Positions 44,703 to 53,236 are shown, counted from the first letter of the stretch. The stretch: 64,000 bases of DNA from a gamma proteobacterium NOR5-3 (GCA_000158155.1 DS999406.1:76084-140083), one strand, 5' to 3'. Notes: a model not told the origin generated them from the sequence alone. Numbers and translations are program-made.

Positions 44703-44730
44703 GCAATACTCAATATTTATCAAGTATTGC
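44703..44730. promoter_or_regulatory. Operator-like inverted repeat between atuA-like and tetR genes
   Basis: Perfect eight-base arms GCAATACT and AGTATTGC are separated by 12 A/T-rich bases in the 135-base divergent gap. A dyad of this size in this place is what a TetR dimer would bind to control both directions. The surrounding AT-rich DNA (for example CAATATTTATCAAG) could hold the promoters. Confidence 0.55.
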
Positions 44731-44798
44731 TCAATGCTATATTTACCCCGGAATATTGACCCACTATGCTGCCGTAATGAACGCTGATGAGGACATCC

Positions 44799-45524
44799 AT
44801 GACTGACAACGCCCGACGCCGGTCCCGGGAGCGCCTGGAAGAACGCGAGCGCGGCATTCTTGATGCGGCGACCAAGCTGTTTGCCACGGCCGGCTTCCAC
44901 GCCACCTCCACGCGCAAAATCGCGGCGGCGGCAGGCGTGTCCGAAGGCACGGTGTTTCACTACTTTGGCAGTAAAAACGAGCTCATGCTGGGCATTCTCG
45001 ATCGCTTCTATAACGAAGTGCTGAACCCCCGCGCCGCAGAGATACTCGATACCATCATGGACACCCGGGGCCGCTTGCGCGCTCTTGCTGTACATCATGT
45101 CTCTTCATTGGCGGCGGACAGTGCCCTGATGATGCGCCTGCTGCAGGTCTACGTCGGAGTTGATCTGGAGATTTTGGGACAGGACAAACAATCGCCGCTT
45201 CGGGACCTCAACCGGAGTTACGTTGGCCACCTGGACCGGGCGGTCCGCGAGGGTATAGAACGAGGGGATCTGCGCAGCAATCTTGAGACGCGCCCTCTGC
45301 GGGATCTGTTTTTTGGCACCCTCGAATACGGCCTGCGCACGCACATGTACCGCCACGGCACCGAAGGTCTAGATAGCTACGTGGACGCCTTGCTGGAACC
45401 CCTGTGGGAGGGCCTTAGCCAGAGCCATCGCTCGAAAACCCCGGCACAACTCACAGAACGCCTGGAAGAGGCCTGCGAGCGTTTGGAGCGCACCGCCGAC
45501 CGCTGGGAAACAGCCAAACACTGA
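44799..45524 (+). CDS. TetR family regulator (AtuR/LiuR-like position)
   Basis: About 241 residues: an N-terminal TetR DNA-binding domain ('RERGILDAATKLFATAGFHATSTRKIAAAAGVSEGTVFHYFGSKNELMLGILDRFYNEV') and a helical ligand domain ending in a Glu/Arg-rich helix. ATG 44799 is preceded by GAGG at six bases; an earlier ATG at 44787 is in frame. Divergent from the atuA-like operon, so it probably represses it until an acyl-CoA ligand binds. Ligand unknown. Confidence 0.92.
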   Translation: MTDNARRRSRERLEERERGILDAATKLFATAGFHATSTRKIAAAAGVSEGTVFHYFGSKNELMLGILDRFYNEVLNPRAAEILDTIMDTRGRLRALAVHHVSSLAADSALMMRLLQVYVGVDLEILGQDKQSPLRDLNRSYVGHLDRAVREGIERGDLRSNLETRPLRDLFFGTLEYGLRTHMYRHGTEGLDSYVDALLEPLWEGLSQSHRSKTPAQLTERLEEACERLERTADRWETAKH

Positions 45525-45529
45525 TAAAG

Positions 45530-45652
45530 ATGCTCTTTGTGTGCACTCACAATGCCGGCCGTAGCGTCCTTAGCGAGGTGATCACAACGATCGAACACCG
45601 GACCAGACAGCTGCTGGCGGGGTGCGAAGCACCTATCTCCACTGCACAGTGA
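45530..45652 (+). pseudogene. Remnant of arsC (LMW-PTP-type arsenate reductase)
   Basis: A 40-codon frame beginning MLFVCTHNAGRSVLSE, the N-terminal catalytic loop of thioredoxin-coupled/LMW-phosphatase arsenate reductases (V-x-F-x-C-x-H-N-A-x-R-S), with the nucleophilic Cys5 and P-loop Arg11 present. The rest of the roughly 130-residue enzyme is missing; the following residues ([17 protein letters not shown]) loosely resemble the family's last helix, suggesting an internal deletion. It lies 34 bases before the intact ACR3 pump gene, the usual operon partner. It cannot be functional. Confidence 0.7.
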
Positions 45653-45686
45653 GCCGGGTTACTGCAGCGAATTGGAGATGATAGTC

Positions 45687-46730
45687 ATGGGACTGTTTGA
45701 GCGCTATCTGTCGGTTTGGGTGGGGCTATGCATTGTTGTCGGGATTTTGCTGGGCAACCTGCTGCCTGGCGCCTTTCAGGGCATCGCGAAGTTTGAGTAC
45801 GCTCATGTCAACCTGATCGTCGCTATTCTCATTTGGGTAATGATTTACCCGATGATGGTGCAGATCGATTTTACGGCGATTAAAGACGTTGGCAGAAAGC
45901 CCAAGGGCCTGGTTCTAACGCTGGTTGTGAATTGGCTGATCAAGCCGTTCACCATGGCGGCGTTGGGCTGGATATTCTTCAAGGTGCTTTTCGTAGACTG
46001 GGTTGATCCTCAATCCGCATCAGAATACATCGCGGGGATGATACTGCTGGGTGTGGCGCCCTGTACCGCCATGGTATTCGTATGGAGCCAGCTTACCGAC
46101 GGCGATCCGAACTACACCCTGGTGCAAGTTTCAGTCAACGACATCATCATGATCTTTGCCTTCGCCCCGCTTGCAGCCCTGCTGCTGGGTGTAACGGACA
46201 TTATTGTGCCATGGGAGACGTTACTGCTTTCGGTAGCTTTGTACGTCGTGCTTCCCCTGGTGGCAGGTGCGTTCACGCGTCGCCGCCTTGAGCGAAACGG
46301 AAGCAACGGACAAGTCGGTGCGTTTGTCAGCAGACTAAAACCGTGGTCGGTGATTGGCCTGCTGGCTACCGTTGTGCTGCTGTTTGGCTTCCAGGCCGAA
46401 AAGATCATCAATGAACCGGTGGTGATCCTCCTTATCGCGATCCCGTTGCTGATCCAAACCTACGGCATCTTTGCGATAGCTTACGGCGCGGCGAAAGCCA
46501 TGAAGCTGCCTCACAACATTGCTGCACCCGCCTGCCTGATTGGCACATCGAACTTTTTTGAGTTGGCTGTTGCGGTGGCCATCTCTCTCTTTGGTTTGAA
46601 TTCCGGAGCCGCTCTAGCGACTGTGGTAGGTGTTCTTGTGGAGGTTCCAGTGATGTTATCGCTGGTCGCGATAGTAAACCGGACCGGTCATTGGTTTGAG
46701 TACGATCCTACGGATACCTGCGGGCGATGA
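45687..46730 (+). CDS. acr3: ACR3 family arsenite efflux transporter
   Basis: A 347-residue membrane protein with about ten helices and the ACR3 markers: '[20 protein letters not shown]', '[20 protein letters not shown]', the essential cysteine in '[32 protein letters not shown]', and '[48 protein letters not shown]'. Exports arsenite using proton motive force. GGAG lies nine bases before ATG 45687 (ATG 45678 is also possible). The companion arsC is truncated and no arsR is seen, so only arsenite resistance would be provided. Confidence 0.93.
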   Translation: MGLFERYLSVWVGLCIVVGILLGNLLPGAFQGIAKFEYAHVNLIVAILIWVMIYPMMVQIDFTAIKDVGRKPKGLVLTLVVNWLIKPFTMAALGWIFFKVLFVDWVDPQSASEYIAGMILLGVAPCTAMVFVWSQLTDGDPNYTLVQVSVNDIIMIFAFAPLAALLLGVTDIIVPWETLLLSVALYVVLPLVAGAFTRRRLERNGSNGQVGAFVSRLKPWSVIGLLATVVLLFGFQAEKIINEPVVILLIAIPLLIQTYGIFAIAYGAAKAMKLPHNIAAPACLIGTSNFFELAVAVAISLFGLNSGAALATVVGVLVEVPVMLSLVAIVNRTGHWFEYDPTDTCGR

Positions 46731-46878
46731 ATTTTGCGAGCGCCCACAGATGAGCGGCAATGACCTCAATTATTGGTGTTAAACACCTCTCGGGCTTGCA
46801 TCGTTACCGGAGGCGGAGAAGGGGTTTCTTTCACACTGGATTCGCTGAATACGTCCATGTGTCATTAGACTCCAAACA

Positions 46879-46901
46879 ATAAAAAGCCTGCTTCAGCGGG
46901 C
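46879..46901 (-). terminator. Terminator after the TauD-family gene
   Basis: On the minus strand, GCCCGC-TGAA-GCAGGC (one G-T pair) is followed by TTTTTATT, four bases after the stop codon at 46906. A classic intrinsic terminator. The 46731-46878 stretch upstream holds no gene that I can support. Confidence 0.7.
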
Positions 46902-46905
46902 CCCG

Positions 46906-47751
46906 CTAGTAAGGTTTATCGCCATCGATGGTGATGCGCTCCATGCGACGATGTGCCGGAAAGTAGTCATTTACCGGTTTGTGCTGCGTGCTGCGGTTAT
47001 CCCAAATAGCGATGCTATGGGGCTGCCACTGAAATCGCACCGTAAATTCAACAGTGGTGACGTGCGCAAACAGAAACTCGAGAATCGCCCGACTTTCGCT
47101 GGGCGCCAGACCTTCGATGTGCGTCGTAAACAATGAATTTACAAATATCACTTTGCGATTCGTCTCGGGGTGCACACGAATCACAGGATGGCGCACTGGC
47201 GGGTTCGCCGCTATGGCAGCCGCCAATCGCTCTCGACCTCCGGGCTCGGCGATACTTTCCTTAAACCCCCAGCTGAAGTCATGCACCGCTGTTAGTCCGC
47301 CGAGAAAGCTCTGCATCGCCGGAGATAGCGCGTCGTAGGCGGTGGTCATGCTAGCCCACATGGTGTCGCCACCTTTGGGAGGCACAACCACAGATTTGAG
47401 CACCGTCCCCATAGGTGGATGCTCTCGAAAGGTCATATCGCTATGCCATGCTTCGATCTTCGTGGGATTTTCCGGGGTGCTCTCGAGAATTGTGAGCTCG
47501 GGAATACCCTCGACGGTCTTGTACGCGGGATGTACCTGAAGAGGCCCAAACGCCAGGGCCAGATCGCGCTGCCGCTCCCCGCTGATGTCCTGATCGCGAA
47601 AAAAAATAACCTCGTATTCATTAAGCAATTGACGCAGTTTGGCAGCATCGCCCTCGCTTAAATCCTGCGACAGATCCAATCCATGAATCTGTGCGCCCAG
47701 GGCACCCGCCAGAGGTGTAATAGCAAGCATGTTTAGGGCGTCCGGGTTCAA
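46906..47751 (-). CDS. TauD/TfdA family 2-oxoglutarate/Fe(II) dioxygenase
   Basis: A 281-residue dioxygenase with the iron facial triad: His and Asp in 'EAWHSDMTFREHPPMGTVL', distal His in 'DNRSTQHKPVNDY', and the 2-oxoglutarate-binding Arg in 'HRRMERITIDG'. N-terminal 'ITPLAGALGAQIHGLDLSQDLSEGDAAKLRQLLNEYEVIFFRDQDIS' is typical. It hydroxylates a small organic acid such as taurine, alkyl sulfate or an aryloxy acid, releasing succinate; the substrate cannot be told. Single gene ending at a clear terminator. Confidence 0.92.
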   Translation of the reverse strand: MNPDALNMLAITPLAGALGAQIHGLDLSQDLSEGDAAKLRQLLNEYEVIFFRDQDISGERQRDLALAFGPLQVHPAYKTVEGIPELTILESTPENPTKIEAWHSDMTFREHPPMGTVLKSVVVPPKGGDTMWASMTTAYDALSPAMQSFLGGLTAVHDFSWGFKESIAEPGGRERLAAAIAANPPVRHPVIRVHPETNRKVIFVNSLFTTHIEGLAPSESRAILEFLFAHVTTVEFTVRFQWQPHSIAIWDNRSTQHKPVNDYFPAHRRMERITIDGDKPY

Positions 47752-47920
47752 TTGGGCGAAATCTTAGCACTGCAATCGCTGATTAAGCGATAGTCCAGTC
47801 GCTTTGGATATGCCGCCGCCCGGCCACTACGAAAGTGCGCTTGGAGGTGCCCGCGGTCAACAGAATTGTTGCCCGCTGCTCCTTCTCGTCATGGATCCAC
47901 CGGATGTAAACCGCGATAGC

Positions 47921-48463
47921 TCAGTACTGTTCTACCAACAAAAATAGCGAATCCCGAGAGACCGTTTGTGTGCCGTACACCTTGGTACCGCGAGGTTGCT
48001 GCGTCGCGGGACCCAAGAGCTGCAGCCACTCTCCGGGCTGCGCAAGCAAGGTCGAACTGTAACTCTGTGCCCGGTCGGAAGCCTTGCGGGATACATCCAC
48101 ACGCACTTCGATGCTCCCGTCTTCTTTCACCGTAGGGGCTAAGGCAATAGAGTCGGCATCCCGGGGGCGCTCCTGTACCTGGGTCCAGAAAAATCCTCCG
48201 CTGGCCTGCAGCTGATAATCTCGACCACTGGCCTTTGCAAAACTCACGCGACTGCCGGACATCACCGTCAGACTGAGATTGCCGGGGTCGCGGGTGCTGA
48301 TCTGGCCAGTTGTGGGTGGCTGGGCTGCTAGCGTCAGGCGCAGGTTTTGTGACCAGGCCAGCACGGGTAAACACAGGCTTATGACCAGCAAAAATGCGCT
48401 GACACGTTTGTATGCCGATGTGCTTGGCGGCAGTGATCGGGTGCAATCATCAGACATGGGCAT
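47921..48463 (-). CDS. Exported protein of unknown function
   Basis: A 180-residue protein with a signal peptide (AFLLVISLCLPVLAWSQ) after a hydrophilic leader, then a beta-rich domain ('LRLTLAAQPPTTGQISTRDPGNLSLTVMSGSRVSFAKASGRDYQLQASGGFFWTQVQERPRD', 'GTKVYGTQTVSRDSLFLLVEQY'). The layout of short strands resembles small secretin-associated or pilin-assembly domains, but I do not recognise a family. It starts close to the ferritin-like gene's stop, so probably lies in the korAB operon. A further open frame continues after its TGA (see findings). Confidence 0.7.
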   Translation of the reverse strand: MPMSDDCTRSLPPSTSAYKRVSAFLLVISLCLPVLAWSQNLRLTLAAQPPTTGQISTRDPGNLSLTVMSGSRVSFAKASGRDYQLQASGGFFWTQVQERPRDADSIALAPTVKEDGSIEVRVDVSRKASDRAQSYSSTLLAQPGEWLQLLGPATQQPRGTKVYGTQTVSRDSLFLLVEQY

Positions 48464-48467
48464 TCAG

Positions 48468-48977
48468 CTACTCAGGCATCATGGGAGGGTCATCTTCCTC
48501 GCGGGCCAGTTCACTGACTACCGGCACGTCCTCGAGCATTAGTTCCAGGGCCTGAGCGTGAGACTTTTCTTCATCAGCAAACTCATTGGCCGTGTTGATA
48601 ACCTCTGCGTCCGTGCTGTTGTGCGCATAGTCACGATAAAACTGTTCTGCGGCGCGTTCATTCGCTAAAGCCAGCGTCATGGCATCGTGCAGACTCATGC
48701 GGTAGTGCAGCGCTTCGTAACTGGTGGTTTCCGGGGGCTCCGCATCAGGCCACTGAAATTCCCAGGCTTTAATTGGAGGTAACTCCGCGCCTTCGCAAAG
48801 CAGGCTGACCTCAGCCAGGTGATTCCCCGCCTCATCCGCCATGCGATGAAAGAAACCGGCGACTTCGTCGTTACCATGTGTCGCCATGGACTCGGCTATT
48901 TCCAGATAACGCTCCTGAGACTCCTGCTCTAACTCCGTGGAGTAAGCCAGAAAGGTCAAATACGTGTCTGTCATCAT
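48468..48977 (-). CDS. Ferritin-like / rubrerythrin-type diiron protein
   Basis: A 169-residue four-helix protein with ferritin-like ExxH ligands: 'STELEQESQERYLEIAESM', 'FFHRMADEAGNHLAEV', 'LALANERAAEQFYRDYAHNS' and 'EFADEEKSHAQALELML'. No rubredoxin-like CxxC domain, so it is the short form. Such proteins use a diiron site to detoxify peroxide or handle iron. Its ATG overlaps korB's stop (ATGA). Coupling to an oxygen-sensitive ferredoxin oxidoreductase suggests a protective role, which is inference. Confidence 0.85.
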   Translation of the reverse strand: MMTDTYLTFLAYSTELEQESQERYLEIAESMATHGNDEVAGFFHRMADEAGNHLAEVSLLCEGAELPPIKAWEFQWPDAEPPETTSYEALHYRMSLHDAMTLALANERAAEQFYRDYAHNSTDAEVINTANEFADEEKSHAQALELMLEDVPVVSELAREEDDPPMMPE

Positions 48978-49813
48978 CGCTGAAACACCGAGGCAAGATC
49001 GCGAAGTACAAGCTTAGCATCCTCGGCGGGCGCTGCCTCTGGCGGCCATATAGCGCGCGGTTCACGATAGAGCAGCCCGGTCTTAAAGCCGTCCTCGGAC
49101 AAAAACAGTGCCGCCGCCTCATCCGCACGACTCAGTGGCTCTTCCTCAAAGTCACTCACAATCGCCTTCCAGTCCGTCTGCTGCGGACAAAACGTAATGC
49201 ACTGGGACAGGACATGCAAAAAACTAAACCCGGGGAACGCCATCGCCTCTGCCAGTAGCCGGGCTATCTGATTAGGATTGCCTGAGTAGCCCCGGGCTAT
49301 CCAGGGCGCACCCGATGCCAGAGCCATAGCCGCCGGCTTGAAAGGACGCACGCCGGGCCCGTGAGGTGTGAGCTTGCTACCCTCCCAATCCTCGGGACTT
49401 GTCGGTGACGCCTGCCCCTTGGTCATGCCGTAGACCTCGTTGTCCATGGCAATGTAGGTGATGTTTACGTTTCGTCGACAGGCGTGCATAAAGTGGTTTC
49501 CACCAATAGAAAACCCGTCACCATCTCCCCCAAGAGCAATCACTGTAAGATCCGGCCGCGCCACCTTCAGGCCCTGAGCGACCGCCAGGCCGCGACCATG
49601 TACACCATGAAAACCATAGCTGTCGACGTAGGCCGGTAAACGTGACGAGCAGCCAATGCCCGAGACCAACACCGTATCGTCTTTGGCAAGACCGCAGGCA
49701 GCAGCAGCTTTGGTGATGGCATTGAGCACCGAGAAGTGACCACAGCCCGGGCACCAGATAGGTTTAATACCGGATTTGTAGTCCCGCGGTTTCATTGCTA
49801 GCGATTCATTCAT
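48974..49813 (-). CDS. korB: 2-oxoacid:ferredoxin oxidoreductase beta subunit (KorB)
   Basis: A 279-residue beta subunit: 'IKPIWCPGCGHFSVLNAI', 'VSGIGCSSRLPAYVDSYGFHGVHGRGLAVAQGLKVARPDLTVIALGGDGDGFSIGGNHFMHACRRNVNITYIAMDN' with the thiamine-diphosphate GDG...N motif, and a further Cys in 'LSQCITFCP', giving the four ligands of one 4Fe-4S cluster. Works with KorA on 2-oxoglutarate or a similar 2-oxoacid. The open frame runs to 49981 but ATG 49813, overlapping korA's stop, is right. Confidence 0.94.
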   Translation of the reverse strand: MNESLAMKPRDYKSGIKPIWCPGCGHFSVLNAITKAAAACGLAKDDTVLVSGIGCSSRLPAYVDSYGFHGVHGRGLAVAQGLKVARPDLTVIALGGDGDGFSIGGNHFMHACRRNVNITYIAMDNEVYGMTKGQASPTSPEDWEGSKLTPHGPGVRPFKPAAMALASGAPWIARGYSGNPNQIARLLAEAMAFPGFSFLHVLSQCITFCPQQTDWKAIVSDFEEEPLSRADEAAALFLSEDGFKTGLLYREPRAIWPPEAAPAEDAKLVLRDLASVFQR

Positions 49814-51515
49814 CGTCCAGAACCTCACTGACAGCGGTAACAATAGTCGCCGGAGACAGAGGCACGGGGCCCGGCGTCGCGACACTGTGAAACGAGCCCG
49901 AGAACTCCAGATACCCCCGCAGATAATGCAGCAGCTGCGCACCGTGATTCTGCTCGATGACGATGATGCGGGTGCAACCATCCAATGCTTCCATCAGTTG
50001 CTCCAACGGCAACGGTGCCAGCAGGCGAAGTGCGATGACCCGGCAATCAATCCCGGCAGCTGTCAGCGGGTCATACGCTGTGGTGACTGCCGCCGCCGCG
50101 GAGCCAAAACAAATCAGCGCCACACTTCCCCTGCCATGGGTCTCACCCCAATCGTCGCCTGGATCCAGTGCCGTCAACTTGCGAGCGCGCTTATCCAACT
50201 GCTGCTGGTGATCCAGGGCGCCAGCGCTGGGTGTGCCACGCTCATTGTGTTCAAGGCCATCTGCGGTAAAACGCTGATCGTGATCTCCGGGGATGGACTG
50301 CGCAGAAACGCCGTCATCGGTGATTGCGTAACGCAGATAGTGGTCTCCCCGCGAACCACGCGAAGACGACTCGATGACTGGCAGCTCCCGGGGCGGATCA
50401 ATAATGGCGGTGGACTGACCCAAAAACTGATCAGACAGAACAATCGCTGCGGTCTGCAGTCGCTGTGCCAGCTGTACAGCCCAGGCGCAGGTGAACACGC
50501 AGTCCGAAATAGACAAAGGGGCGAGCACCAGGTGGGGTGCATCACCGTGCAGCCCATAAAGCGCGATGTTCAAATCACTCTGCTCGGACTTTGTAGGAAT
50601 CCCCGTAGAAGGCCCACCGCGCATCACATCCAGAATCGTTACCGGCGTTTCACTGGCAACGGCCAGACCAATACTCTCGCTCATCAGAGCCAGACCCGGC
50701 CCCGAGGTGGCAGTGAAAGCCGGCACCCCGCCGTAAGCTGCTCCCAGGGCCATATTAATAGCGGCCAGTTCATCTTCGGCCTGCACCAAGGCACCGCCCA
50801 TTCTCTCAAGGGGCGCCGCCAGATATTCCAAGACATCCGACGCCGGGGTAATGGGGTAAGCCGCCACAAACCGTACACCGCCGACTAAGGCGCCGTAGGC
50901 AGCCGCCTGATTTCCGCTGATATACCAGCCTTTTTCTGCCTTTGCCGCGGGGAGAGCCGGCGCTAAATCCGGCGCCGCACAAACGCCCGCATCAATGCAG
51001 GCCTCAGCGGCGTCCCGGTAATCCTCGACTTTATCGGCAAGTTTATGGGTTGCCAGGGACTTCAGTGTCGCAACGGGGATACCAAGCAAAGCGCCTAAGA
51101 CACCCAGTGCCAGCATATTCAGTCGACCCTCGGGATGGGCGTTTTTAGCCAACTCTTTAAAGGGCAGCGAAATTATCTGTGGCTGCAGCACCTGCAGCGA
51201 ATCCGGCATATCAGCCGGGTTTTCACAGAGCACGATGCTGTCTGGCTGAAGACGAATCTCGTCACCAAAGCGACTGAAGTTCTCCCAGTCAAAAGCCAGC
51301 AGCAAGTTGTGCGTTGAGGACGCGGTATAGCGCTGATGCGAGGTCAACTTGAGCAAGGCCGCCGCCTCGCCACCGCGAATCTGTGGCCCGAATGCCTTTC
51401 TCAGCAGGCCTCTGCCGCCTTCTTCGGCCCAGGCTTGCAACAGCAATTCGCCCACGGACATCACGCCGGCACCGCCAGAGCCCGTTATCGCCAGAGAAAA
51501 CTCGTCCTGAAGCAT
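49806..51515 (-). CDS. korA: 2-oxoacid:ferredoxin oxidoreductase alpha subunit (KorA, gamma-alpha fusion)
   Basis: About 569 residues: an N-terminal gamma domain ('FSLAITGSGGAGVMSVGELLLQAWAEEGGRGLLRKAFGPQIRGGEAAALLKLT') fused to the alpha domain ('YPITPASDVLEYLAAPLERMGGALVQAEDELAAINMALGAAYGGVPAFTATSGPGLALMSESIGLAVASETPVTILDVMRGGPSTGIPTKSEQSDL'). This KorA type makes a two-subunit oxidoreductase that passes electrons to ferredoxin and is usually oxygen-sensitive to some degree. ATG 51515 chosen over GTG 51527 by ribosome site. Two palindromes lie upstream. Confidence 0.94.
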   Translation of the reverse strand: MLQDEFSLAITGSGGAGVMSVGELLLQAWAEEGGRGLLRKAFGPQIRGGEAAALLKLTSHQRYTASSTHNLLLAFDWENFSRFGDEIRLQPDSIVLCENPADMPDSLQVLQPQIISLPFKELAKNAHPEGRLNMLALGVLGALLGIPVATLKSLATHKLADKVEDYRDAAEACIDAGVCAAPDLAPALPAAKAEKGWYISGNQAAAYGALVGGVRFVAAYPITPASDVLEYLAAPLERMGGALVQAEDELAAINMALGAAYGGVPAFTATSGPGLALMSESIGLAVASETPVTILDVMRGGPSTGIPTKSEQSDLNIALYGLHGDAPHLVLAPLSISDCVFTCAWAVQLAQRLQTAAIVLSDQFLGQSTAIIDPPRELPVIESSSRGSRGDHYLRYAITDDGVSAQSIPGDHDQRFTADGLEHNERGTPSAGALDHQQQLDKRARKLTALDPGDDWGETHGRGSVALICFGSAAAAVTTAYDPLTAAGIDCRVIALRLLAPLPLEQLMEALDGCTRIIVIEQNHGAQLLHYLRGYLEFSGSFHSVATPGPVPLSPATIVTAVSEVLDDE

Positions 51516-51576
51516 AGCCTTATCCACACACTGGAATTCTTCAGCATACTCACTAACAACCGCCTGAACAGACGAT

Positions 51577-51616
51577 CACATAGCTATGTGCGATTTTCTT
51601 GAGCTAGCTCAAGAAA
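51577..51616. promoter_or_regulatory. Two adjacent perfect palindromes upstream of korA
   Basis: CACATAGCTATGTG (51577-51590) is a perfect 14-base palindrome. Four bases further (51595-51616) is a perfect 22-base palindrome with arms TTTCTTGAG and CTCAAGAAA around CTAG; its core TTGAG-N4-CTCAA has the FNR-type 5-4-5 spacing. No T-run follows on either strand, so they look like protein-binding sites rather than a terminator, although they begin 22 bases past the wax ester synthase stop. Confidence 0.5.
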
Positions 51617-51637
51617 CGTAGCTACGCGCAGAGGGTG

Positions 51638-53206
51638 CTACTTAACCTTCACCTTCGGCCGAGCCTTTACCTTCGGCCGAGCTTTAGCCTGAGGCGTCTT
51701 TCTTACAACTTTTGCGGCGGGCTTCGCGGCGCTCTTTGCCGCAGCTTTGCCACGCTTAGCCGGGGCGCGCTTTTTAGTCGCTGGCGGCTTTACGTCCACC
51801 AGCGCCAGTAGTTCAGCCAGCGACGCTTCAATACAGTCCATAAAGAACTCGATGTCCGGCAATACCTCCCGGGTCGAAATCACATTGAAACTCATCTGCC
51901 CGTCATAACTGGGTGTGCCTATAAAAAGACCCATGCCGTCTGCCAGTGGTGCAAGACCCACACTGCGGACCATCCGCGCGCCGTTCATGTACATGGGGAT
52001 CTGGGGGCCGGGCACATTTGAGATAAACAAATTACACATTTTGGCCGCAGCGCCGCTGCGCAAAATGAGACGGCTGGCCAATACCTGAGTTGCCGCCGGT
52101 ACATGTCGAGTCACGTCGGTCATCAGCCGCGCCGAAATTCCAGAACGCGCTTCTTTGCTCGCCCGCGTAGACTGCTGAATACGTTGTAAGCGCTTAAGGG
52201 CATCAGCCTCGTCGGTAAAGATCGGCGTCGTCATGGCCGAGATATTGTTGCCCGGCAAATCCTTGCCATCACTACCACTGGGCCGGGCATTAATGGGCAC
52301 CCAGGCAATAAGGGACTCATCCGGCAATTCGCCATGATGAGACAGATAGCGGCGCAGCGCGCCGGCGCAAATTGCCAGCACCACATCGTTGATCGTTACA
52401 CCGGGCTGGAGCTGGCGAATACGCTTAAGGTCATCCAGTGGCACCACGCGGGCATCAAACATCTTGTGTGGGGACAGATCCACGTTAAAGCGCGTGGGCG
52501 GCACCGGATGCTTGTCTTCATCGCGCTTTGCCACAGAGTCCTGTGCCGCCTGCATCAAACCCGGCGCAGCACGCATTACGGTTTCGGCAATGCGTAGCGG
52601 TGAACGTAAATTGTTTTTAAACGCGCGGGAAATAAGCGCGGGCATGGCAGGAATCTCTCCGGACCCGACGACCACCTCTTCCAGAGGGACCAGTGGGGTA
52701 CCGAGATTGTCGCCGTCGGCCATGCTCGCAAAGAATTTCATTAACGATGCGCCATCCACGGCTGCATGATGGATTTTTGTCGCAATGGCATAGCAACCTT
52801 TCGGGAGCCCCTCGACGTGATCCAGGCCTTCGACAACGAAGATCTCCCAGGGGGGACGATTCATGTCCAAAGGACGACTGTGATAGCGCGCCATGTGAAT
52901 ACAAAACTGCCGCCAATCCCCCGGCTCCGGCAAGCGGCCATGCTGCATGTGGTACTCAAGGTCGAAGTACTCGTCTTCTACCCAGTAGGGATAGTCTATT
53001 TCCAGCGGGAGTCGTAGCAGGCGGCGAAAGAACACCGGGTTGTAGGCCAGGCGTTCGCGCACATGGGCAATAATGTCGGTGAACCGCACCGTCTGGCCAC
53101 CGGGAACCGTAGACGGATCGTAGATCGCGACGCTCGTGACGTGGGTGAGATTGTGCTCGGTCTCTGCGTAAAGAAACTGTGCGTCCTGTGGGCTCAACTG
53201 GTGCAT
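51638..53206 (-). CDS. Wax ester synthase/diacylglycerol O-acyltransferase
   Basis: A 522-residue WS/DGAT enzyme with the catalytic 'IHHAAVDGASLMKF' (HHxxxDG), the family stretch 'RFNVDLSPHKMFDARVVPLDDLKRIRQLQPGVTINDVVLAICAGALRRYL', 'NNISAMTTPIFTDEADALKRL' and 'LFISNVPGPQIPMYMNGARMVRSVGLAPLADGMGLFIG'. Transfers acyl groups to fatty alcohols or diacylglycerol to make storage lipid. The last 45 residues are an Ala/Lys/Pro tail rich in KAAAKSAAKPAAK and KARPKVK repeats, histone-H1-like and absent from standard members. AAGG lies nine bases before the ATG; 30 bases after the PlsB gene. Confidence 0.95.
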   Translation of the reverse strand: MHQLSPQDAQFLYAETEHNLTHVTSVAIYDPSTVPGGQTVRFTDIIAHVRERLAYNPVFFRRLLRLPLEIDYPYWVEDEYFDLEYHMQHGRLPEPGDWRQFCIHMARYHSRPLDMNRPPWEIFVVEGLDHVEGLPKGCYAIATKIHHAAVDGASLMKFFASMADGDNLGTPLVPLEEVVVGSGEIPAMPALISRAFKNNLRSPLRIAETVMRAAPGLMQAAQDSVAKRDEDKHPVPPTRFNVDLSPHKMFDARVVPLDDLKRIRQLQPGVTINDVVLAICAGALRRYLSHHGELPDESLIAWVPINARPSGSDGKDLPGNNISAMTTPIFTDEADALKRLQRIQQSTRASKEARSGISARLMTDVTRHVPAATQVLASRLILRSGAAAKMCNLFISNVPGPQIPMYMNGARMVRSVGLAPLADGMGLFIGTPSYDGQMSFNVISTREVLPDIEFFMDCIEASLAELLALVDVKPPATKKRAPAKRGKAAAKSAAKPAAKVVRKTPQAKARPKVKARPKVKVK

Positions 53207-53236
53207 AGGTCTAGGCCTTTTTTATTTAAACGCAGA

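Noticed and set aside
46787-46799. GGTGTTAAACACC hairpin as terminator of acr3
   Set aside because: Only five-base arms and no T-run follows.
47889-48446. 185-codon frame overlapping the exported protein at 47921-48463
   Set aside because: Cys/Arg/Pro-rich composition and no signal peptide; the 180-residue frame has a proper signal sequence.
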